Shown piece by piece: positions 6,467-11,742 of a DNA stretch of 11,742 nucleotides. The stretch is from Cyclobacteriaceae bacterium (lineage in GTDB: Bacteria; Bacteroidota; Bacteroidia; Cytophagales; Cyclobacteriaceae). The translations under genes were made by a program, and so were the position numbers. Each line of letters begins with the position of its first letter. The stretch's first letter is position 1. The notes beneath the pieces were generated by a model. It did no database searches. It was not told the origin of the DNA and saw only the letters and a program-made list of their open reading frames with translations. The DNA lies in assembly GCA_030589835.1 (NCBI GenBank), contig JAUUZS010000065.1, positions 1-11,742 of the forward strand, read 5' to 3'.

Positions 6467-7666
6467 TTATTCCTTTTCAAATACCCTGATATAATCTACC
6501 TCCATGAATTGAGGAAAAACAGTGGTTGCATCCGGGCTTCCCGGCCAGTTACCGCCAATAGCCACATTAAAAATAAAGAAAAACTGCTCATTGAAAGGAT
6601 AAGGCTGACCTTGTGTATCCGATGTGGAAAAATCAAAGATTAAGATATCATCAACATAAAACCACATTTGACTCATTTCCCGCACAACGCTAAACACATG
6701 AAAACGATCATTAAATATTTCGTCAGATACCTTATATGAATCACCGGTATATTTATAATTGTTCATATCTGATCCAAAATGAACGGTGGCATGGGACTCT
6801 GACGGATGATTGCCTATCAATTCCATGATGTCAATTTCACCACAGGCAGGCCATCCCTTATCATCAATATTTATTCCCAGCATCCAGAGGGCAGGCCAAA
6901 TGCCTTGTCCATAGGGTATTTTCGCCCTGATGTCCGTACGTCCGAAGCCAAATGTTTTTTTGTCTTTAGTAACCATGCGCGCTGAGGTGTATTGCCTGCT
7001 ATTCCAGGAGTCGTTTCGGGCTTCTATAACAAGATTGCCGTTTTCAATCCGTGAGTTTTCCGGCGCATCAGTATAAAATTCCAATTCATTGTTTCCCCAG
7101 CCATTGTCTCCATTGCCAATTTCATGTGTCCACCATTCCAAATTGATTTCCGGCCCATTAAATTCATCTGCCCAAACAGCAGTCCATCCCGCATAGGAAG
7201 TTGGTGTGCTATAATCTTCCGTATCATATGGCAGTAAAACATCATCATTCGTAATTTTTATTGAGGCCGTCATCATGTTGAATTCAACCGTCTGATCAGC
7301 TTCAAATCGTATTCGAAAGATCTCATTTGCTTCTTTTATGACATCCGAAATAATTTCTAGCGTTATGCTCGCTTCCGTGGAACCGGCAGGAATGGTAATT
7401 TGTCCTTCAGCTTTATTATAATCCAGGTTTTGAAAGGCGGAGGCATCATCTGTAGTATAAATTAGGGTAATGTCTTCGGTATGGGCTTGCTCCAAAGTAA
7501 TGGGAAAATCAAAGCTCACAACACCCTCATCGCCCTCTTGAAGATTCATGTCAGAAATTTGAATTATGGGTACAACCGGCTCTATCTCTTCTTTTGAATC
7601 ACAGCTCGAAGCAAATAGAAATAACAATGAAATTAGAAAAAGTGCTTTATTTAACATAAAAAACAT
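6467..7666 (-). CDS. GH16 family endo-glucanase (laminarinase-like) lipoprotein with Calx-beta domain
   Basis: This 399-residue enzyme is predicted to cleave internal beta-1,3 (or beta-1,3/1,4) glucan bonds outside the cytoplasm. The leader ends in the lipobox FASSC (C22), indicating a lipoprotein. Residues of about 35-141 form a Calx-beta-type module (QEGDEGVVSFDF near 43-54, ending KITNDD), probably a spacer or Ca-binding domain. The GH16 jelly roll spans about 160-398. It carries WADEFNGPEI, WWTHEIG, GQGIWPALWMLG and the catalytic GEIDIMELIG at 276-285, with nucleophile E277, D279 and acid/base E282. The ending FPQFMEVDYIRVFEKE is the usual GH16 C-terminus. The sequence most resembles laminarinases rather than agarases or carrageenases; related GH16 groups cannot be excluded. 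An alternative ATG three codons in (at 7657) gives a more standard leader, MLNKALF. It converges with the transposase gene and diverges from the third sulfatase, so these two exported enzymes may share control. Confidence 0.94.
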   Translation of the reverse strand: MFFMLNKALFLISLLFLFASSCDSKEEIEPVVPIIQISDMNLQEGDEGVVSFDFPITLEQAHTEDITLIYTTDDASAFQNLDYNKAEGQITIPAGSTEASITLEIISDVIKEANEIFRIRFEADQTVEFNMMTASIKITNDDVLLPYDTEDYSTPTSYAGWTAVWADEFNGPEINLEWWTHEIGNGDNGWGNNELEFYTDAPENSRIENGNLVIEARNDSWNSRQYTSARMVTKDKKTFGFGRTDIRAKIPYGQGIWPALWMLGINIDDKGWPACGEIDIMELIGNHPSESHATVHFGSDMNNYKYTGDSYKVSDEIFNDRFHVFSVVREMSQMWFYVDDILIFDFSTSDTQGQPYPFNEQFFFIFNVAIGGNWPGSPDATTVFPQFMEVDYIRVFEKE

Positions 7667-7855
7667 GGTTTACGGTATAAAATTATTGCAATGTAAAAAA
7701 TGTCGAGTTACCACTTGGTGCAATGACCGCTATTGCATGTATGGAATCGATTATAAATGCAATAAAAAAAGTATATTTTTACTTTATTAGCATTAGTTTT
7801 AGGCGAATAACAAAGCATTCAAGACTTTTTTTCAACACCTTAATATAAAATTCAA
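7667..7855. promoter_or_regulatory. Divergent promoter region with repeated TGCAAT sites
   Basis: This 189-bp AT-rich gap separates two divergent starts and must hold both promoters. TGCAAT or its complement recurs: palindromic ATTGCAAT at 7685-7692, TGCAAT at 7719-7724, and an inverted pair ATTGCAT (7732-7738) / ATGCAAT (7757-7763) with an 18-nt spacer. These could be operator half-sites. I cannot place either transcription start reliably, and no clear match to the Bacteroidota TTTG/TAnnTTTG promoter stands out. Confidence 0.35.
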
Positions 7856-9364
7856 ATGAGAATCATCATCATTTTATCCCTGGTCTTATTTTTTTCCTGC
7901 GTTTCAGAAAAAAAGCAAGGAGAAAACACCAAACCAAATATCGTGTATATCCTTGCTGATGACCTTGGTTATGGGGATGTTTCTGCCTACAATCCAGACT
8001 CAAACATATCCACCCCACATATAGACAAGCTGGCTGTAGAGGGCATGCGGTTTACGGATGCACATTCGCCCTCATCGGTCTGTACACCTACGCGTTATGG
8101 TATCATGACCGGACGATATTGCTGGCGGTCAAAATTGCCACGGGGTGTATTGAATGGCTATGGACAATCGCTCATCGAACACCAGGAAACTACCGTAGCT
8201 GAGCTGCTTGATAAGCAAGGATACACTACCGGTGTAGTTGGAAAATGGCATTTGGGATTGGATTGGGCTGTCAAAGCATCCTGCAAAGACTCCTTGAAGA
8301 TCGTTTATGGCGATGTGCCCATATTGAAAAACATGAATGCGGATTGGGTTGATTTTGAAACGCCACCTTCCAATGGCCCTACAGCCCATGGATTTGATTA
8401 TTCTTACATCTTGCCAGCCTCTTTAGATATGCAACCATATTGCTATTTGGAAAATGACGTGTTGACAAGTATCCCCGATCAGTATACTCCGGGCAATGAC
8501 CTGGATGCTGAAAGTTGGGCTACCGGGGCATTTTGGCGAGAGGGAAAAATAACAAGTGATTTCGATTTCTATGAGGTGCTGCCAACGTTTGTCGAAAAAG
8601 CCAATGCTTTCATTGATAAAAATTCAAATAAAGAAGAGCCTTTCTTCCTTTATTTGCCCTTGGCCGCACCACATACGCCATGGGTACCAAAGGATAATTA
8701 TAATGAAAAATCCGGTGCTGGCCAGTATGGTGATTTCGTTCAAATGGTAGATGCAGGGATCGGAAAAGTGTTAAGCAACCTGGAGAAAAACGGGGTGAGT
8801 GACAATACCCTGGTATTTTTTGCCAGCGACAACGGACCTTTTTGGAAACCGGAATTTATTGAAAGGTTTGATCACAAAGCATCCTTTATCTACAGAGGAA
8901 TGAAAGCTGATATTTGGGATGGAGGCCATAGGATACCATTTATTGTCCGATGGCCCGGTAAGGTGGCCGCAAATTCGCAAAGCAATCAATTAACTACGCT
9001 TACTAACCTTATTTCGACTGTCGCCGGGATCGCCGGAGATGATCTTACAACAGGGGTTGGAATGGATAGTTATAGCATCTTGCCTGTATTGCTTGGTGGA
9101 GAACCAGACAATTCCCAGGCAGTGATTCACCACAGTTCAAGAGGATATTTTTCTATCCGGCATGACGAATGGAAATTGATTGAAGGATTGGGATCAGGAG
9201 GATTTTCGAAACCATCTACCATTGCTCCCGAAGAAGGCAAGCCTACCGGGCAATTGTTCAATATGAAGAATGATGCTGGCGAGCAGATTGATGTATATGC
9301 ACAACATCCGGAAATTGTGGAAAGACTGATGCAAGAGCTGGAAGACATAAAAGCGGGGAAATAA
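7856..9364 (+). CDS. Sulfatase, Cys-type (S1 family), GalNAc/Gal-6-sulfatase-like, lipoprotein
   Basis: This 502-residue sulfatase with a very short lipoprotein leader (FFSC, C15) is predicted to face the outside of the cytoplasm. D35-D36 are calcium ligands. CTPTR at 76-80 is the formylglycine signature with C76, where Thr replaces the more common Ser at positions 77 and 79; this still fits C-x-P-x-R. GKWHLG at 129-134 gives K130 and H132, PHTPW at 272-276 gives H273, and SDNG at 324-327 gives D325-N326. The segment following the signature (YGIMTGRYCWRSKLPRGVL) resembles sulfatases classed in S1_15, which include Gal/GalNAc 6-O-sulfatases; this is a recollection of the family, not a search. 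A large insertion at about 135-240 separates the two halves of the active site and probably shapes substrate binding. The gene is divergent from the GH16 gene. An 11-bp tandem repeat begins at the base after its TAA, and the next gene is 165 bp away. Confidence 0.94.
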   Translation: MRIIIILSLVLFFSCVSEKKQGENTKPNIVYILADDLGYGDVSAYNPDSNISTPHIDKLAVEGMRFTDAHSPSSVCTPTRYGIMTGRYCWRSKLPRGVLNGYGQSLIEHQETTVAELLDKQGYTTGVVGKWHLGLDWAVKASCKDSLKIVYGDVPILKNMNADWVDFETPPSNGPTAHGFDYSYILPASLDMQPYCYLENDVLTSIPDQYTPGNDLDAESWATGAFWREGKITSDFDFYEVLPTFVEKANAFIDKNSNKEEPFFLYLPLAAPHTPWVPKDNYNEKSGAGQYGDFVQMVDAGIGKVLSNLEKNGVSDNTLVFFASDNGPFWKPEFIERFDHKASFIYRGMKADIWDGGHRIPFIVRWPGKVAANSQSNQLTTLTNLISTVAGIAGDDLTTGVGMDSYSILPVLLGGEPDNSQAVIHHSSRGYFSIRHDEWKLIEGLGSGGFSKPSTIAPEEGKPTGQLFNMKNDAGEQIDVYAQHPEIVERLMQELEDIKAGK

Positions 9365-9440
9365 GATTGAGTAGAGATTGAGTAGAGATTGAGTAGAGAT
9401 TGAGTAGAGATTGAGTAAAGATTGAATAGAGATTGAAGGG
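9365..9440. repeat. 11-bp tandem repeat, about seven units
   Basis: The unit GATTGAGTAGA starts at 9365, 9376, 9387 and 9398 without change, then as GATTGAGTAAA (9409), GATTGAATAGA (9420) and a truncated GATTGAAGGG (9431). The sequence decays towards the downstream gene. It begins on the base directly after the sulfatase TAA stop. The period is close to one helical turn. It is not coding on the plus strand because stops recur in the units. Confidence 0.95.
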
Positions 9441-9479
9441 ATTGAGAAAGGTTGAATATGTACTTGAAACTTTAGACTC

Positions 9480-9529
9480 ATTTTTGGTTCACACAGGCAG
9501 AGGATATAAACTTAGATATAGGATTTTTG
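9480..9529 (+). promoter_or_regulatory. Possible promoter for the NhaC gene (weak)
   Basis: TTTTTGG near 9481-9487 is followed about 19 nt later by ATATAAACTTAG (9504-9515), loosely like the Bacteroidota -33 TTTG and -7 TAnnTTTG elements. No Shine-Dalgarno site precedes the ATG at 9530. The match is imperfect and could be chance. I see no riboswitch-like structure in the 165-bp gap. Confidence 0.25.
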
Positions 9530-10972
9530 ATGATAGTAGATACCGAAAGCAAGAAAGCCACTTTTTTACAAGCCTTACTCCCCGTGTCCTTTCTTTTTGT
9601 GATGATCATCTATGGTTTTATTTTAAGGCCCTATTTATTTGATCAGGAACCCTTTCCACTAGAAATTGTATTTTTAAGTGGGGCAATTTTTGCTATTACC
9701 CAGCTCAGGATCATGGGCTATGAATGGAATGCGATACAAAAGAGTATCATCGAAAAATTGAATAAAGCGATGCCCACCTTGTTTATTCTGCTTGCTATCG
9801 GCCTGATAATCGGTAGTTGGATTGTCAGCGGAACCATCCCTATGCTGGTATATTATGGAATTAAAATCATCAATGCGGATTACATTTACGTATTGGCTTT
9901 CATTGTTCCGGTTGTTTTTTCTACCGTTACAGGGACTTCCTGGGGCTCTATTGGAACCATCGGGGTCGTAATCATGGGTGTAGCCACTGCTGTGAATGCC
10001 CATTTAGGGATCACGGCGGGTGCGATTATAGGCGGCGCTTATTTTGGCGATAAGATGTCACCCCTTTCCGATACGACCAACATCGCTGCACTGGCAGTGG
10101 AAGTAAAATTATTTGACCATATCCGCTCAATGGCCAACACTACGATGCCATCTGCAGCAGTGGCGCTGATGGTGTTTTTTGTGTTGGGTTTTACCCATCC
10201 TGCCGACGAGCTGCCTTCAACTATTGCGCAAGTAGAAGGAACCCTGACTTCGATAGCATCCTTATTCAACTTCAGTTGGTTTTTATTATTACCTCCAATA
10301 ATTGTGTTGTATGGATCAATCAGAAAAAAAGCAACGGTTCCTACCTTACTAACTTCTGTAGTAGCTGCTGTGGCACTGGCAACTGTATTTCAGGATTTCA
10401 GATTTGCAGATATAATTCAAACGGTTTACAAAGGATTCGATACCAACATGGCAACTTGGGCGAAAAGGACGCCTGAAAATGTGATGGAACTTTTTAATCG
10501 AGGAGGATTGTATGAACTGAGTGAGCCGTTAATCATTTCAATTTTAGTATTTGTATACATAGGAGCATTGGATAAGATTGATGCGATGACAATTATCGTG
10601 GGACGGGTTTTTAATTTTGCCAAAAAGAGAAGCACCGTCATTATTTCTTCTTTAGTATCGGCGGGGATTACAAATGCCATGACGTCAAACCAGTATGCGA
10701 CAAGTTTTGTGGTAGGCGATGCCTTTGTGAAAGAGTACGATAAATTCAATATTCCAAGAAAGGTGTTGTCGCGCTCACTGGAAGATTATGGCACTATGAT
10801 CGAAAGCCTTGTGCCGTGGACGACGACATCCATATTTATTGTGGCTACCCTTGGTATTTCGTATGGAGAATATTGGCATTGGCAAATCTTGTCTTTGACG
10901 AATATGATGGTGGCCCCATTTTTGGCCATAGCCGGGATAGGGTGTTTTTATAATGAAAAAGTAAAGAATTAA
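9530..10972 (+). CDS. NhaC-family Na+/H+ antiporter or sodium-coupled transporter
   Basis: This 480-residue polytopic inner-membrane protein of the NhaC (ion transporter superfamily) type has many hydrophobic segments along its length, about 11 to 12 by eye. Family motifs are clear: TGTSWGSIGTIG at 134-145, GAYFGDKMSPLSDTTNIA at 169-186 (conserved acidic residues for ion binding), TSNQYATSFVVGDAF at 385-399 and SLEDYGTMIESLVPW at 416-430. I chose ATG 9530; a TTG at 9527 is possible and adds one residue. NhaC relatives include Na+/H+ antiporters, malate/lactate exchangers (MleN) and the proposed methionine transporter MetT. The PLP enzyme of Cys/Met metabolism starts 7 bp after its stop, so the two are probably one operon. 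Transport of a sulfur amino acid or its product is therefore a fair inference, not shown by sequence alone. Confidence 0.93.
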   Translation: MIVDTESKKATFLQALLPVSFLFVMIIYGFILRPYLFDQEPFPLEIVFLSGAIFAITQLRIMGYEWNAIQKSIIEKLNKAMPTLFILLAIGLIIGSWIVSGTIPMLVYYGIKIINADYIYVLAFIVPVVFSTVTGTSWGSIGTIGVVIMGVATAVNAHLGITAGAIIGGAYFGDKMSPLSDTTNIAALAVEVKLFDHIRSMANTTMPSAAVALMVFFVLGFTHPADELPSTIAQVEGTLTSIASLFNFSWFLLLPPIIVLYGSIRKKATVPTLLTSVVAAVALATVFQDFRFADIIQTVYKGFDTNMATWAKRTPENVMELFNRGGLYELSEPLIISILVFVYIGALDKIDAMTIIVGRVFNFAKKRSTVIISSLVSAGITNAMTSNQYATSFVVGDAFVKEYDKFNIPRKVLSRSLEDYGTMIESLVPWTTTSIFIVATLGISYGEYWHWQILSLTNMMVAPFLAIAGIGCFYNEKVKN

Positions 10973-10979
10973 AACCGAT

Positions 10980-11742
10980 ATGAAAAAAGACTGGAAAATG
11001 GAGACGATGATTTCCCACTATGCTGAAGATAGGGAGAATTATGAAGGGGCGGTAGTACCTCCAATTTTTCAAAATACCCTCTTTACTTTTGAAAGCTGGG
11101 AAGATATTGATAAGGCTTTTGACGATAGGGTCAATACAAGCATATACAGCAGGGGAAGGAATCCCGGTGTTCATATGGTGGAAAAAAAATTAGCAAAGCT
11201 GGCTGGTGGCGAGAAATCAAAACTTTTTACATCTGGCATGGCCGCCATTACCGCTGCGACGATGTATTTTTTAAATGCCGGGGATCATGTCATTGCCTTA
11301 AAAAATATTTATGGGCCTGCCAACAACCTGATCCATGTTTATTTAAAAAAGAAGATGGGGATAGAAACTACGTTTGTCTCCGGCAATGAAGTAAGTGAAT
11401 TTGAAGAAGCAATTCAGGAAAACACGAAACTGATTTATCTGGAAAGCCCATCTTCAGCTATTTTCAGCATTCAGGATATCGAAGGAGTGACTAAAATGGC
11501 GCGATCGAAAGGAATAAAAACAATTATAGATAACACCTGGGCTACCCCAATATTCCAGCAACCCTTAAAGCTTGGCGTGGATCTGGAAATTCATTCGTGT
11601 TCGAAATATATTGGTGGGCATTCGGATGTCGTGGCAGGGCTGTTAATCGGAAATACCAAAGACATCGATAGCATCAGTGTGAATGAATTTGAGCTGCTTG
11701 GCGGAAAAATAGCACCTATAGAAGCCTGGCTTATCATGCGAA
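10980..11742 (+). CDS. Cys/Met metabolism PLP-dependent enzyme (3' partial)
   Basis: These are the first 254 codons of a transsulfuration-type PLP enzyme (fold type I), the group that includes cystathionine beta/gamma-lyase, cystathionine gamma-synthase and methionine gamma-lyase. The frame runs off the window without a stop, and family members are usually near 380-400 residues. YSRGRNPGVHMVEKKLAKL from 56 is the phosphate-binding and tetramer-contact block. TSGMAAI at 84-90 holds the cofactor phosphate. IIDNTWATP at 182-190 gives D184, which pairs with the pyridine nitrogen, and SCSKYIGGHSDVVAG from 206 carries the Schiff-base lysine K209. Near position 111 the motif reads IYGPANN; the usual active-site Tyr would be Y111. 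The specific reaction cannot be settled from this part. The ATG at 10980 lies 7 bp after the NhaC stop and gives a normal N-terminus (MKKDWKMETMISHY) with no export signal, so it is cytoplasmic. Confidence 0.92.
   Translation, partial: MKKDWKMETMISHYAEDRENYEGAVVPPIFQNTLFTFESWEDIDKAFDDRVNTSIYSRGRNPGVHMVEKKLAKLAGGEKSKLFTSGMAAITAATMYFLNAGDHVIALKNIYGPANNLIHVYLKKKMGIETTFVSGNEVSEFEEAIQENTKLIYLESPSSAIFSIQDIEGVTKMARSKGIKTIIDNTWATPIFQQPLKLGVDLEIHSCSKYIGGHSDVVAGLLIGNTKDIDSISVNEFELLGGKIAPIEAWLIMR

Noticed and set aside
9365..9440. CRISPR array
   Set aside because: Units are 11 bp and directly adjacent with no spacers, so this is a simple tandem repeat.
9433..9642. 69-codon plus-strand ORF after the 11-bp array
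   Set aside because: It overlaps the NhaC gene in a different frame and has no family features.

Overview
The window looks like chromosomal DNA from a polysaccharide-degrading member of the Bacteroidota, probably an environmental or marine lineage. Four things point there: short lipoprotein signals ending in SSC, FSC or NAC; a Calx-beta plus GH16 glucanase; AT-rich start regions without clear Shine-Dalgarno sites; and perfect 33-bp palindromes around a REP-associated (RAYT-type) transposase. The phylum is an inference from protein style, because the window contains no rRNA or marker gene.

Layout. Positions 1-5666 form a plus-strand run: the C-terminal part of a GH29 alpha-L-fucosidase (cut by the window edge), two Cys-type sulfatases 13 bp apart, and a mandelate-racemase-type enolase-superfamily enzyme with a twin-arginine lipoprotein signal. 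A RAYT-type transposase (5783-6394) follows, with one 33-bp palindrome just upstream and a second, perfect one inside its reading frame. A convergent minus-strand GH16 laminarinase-like lipoprotein (6467-7666) is divergent from a third sulfatase (7856-9364). The right end holds an NhaC-family secondary transporter (9530-10972) and, 7 bp later, a PLP-dependent Cys/Met-metabolism enzyme that runs off the window.

How the genes could work together. A fucosidase, three sulfatases of different sequence types and a GH16 enzyme, nearly all with export signals, suggest stepwise desulfation and cleavage of a sulfated, fucose-containing glycan such as an algal polysaccharide. The enolase-superfamily protein would act on an acid sugar, but its predicted export is unusual. 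No SusC/SusD pair, regulator or sugar transporter is in the window, so this is at most part of a polysaccharide utilization locus. NhaC and the PLP enzyme look like a separate unit for sulfur amino acid uptake and breakdown.

Spaces between genes carry several low-complexity repeats: G-rich GGGTNCT-like sequence just after the fucosidase and second sulfatase stops, a degenerate 14-bp array before the enolase-family gene, and an 11-bp array beginning on the base after the third sulfatase stop. The most unusual observation is the pair of palindromes that share one architecture (16-bp arm, 1-nt centre, 16-bp arm) and lie upstream of and within the transposase gene.
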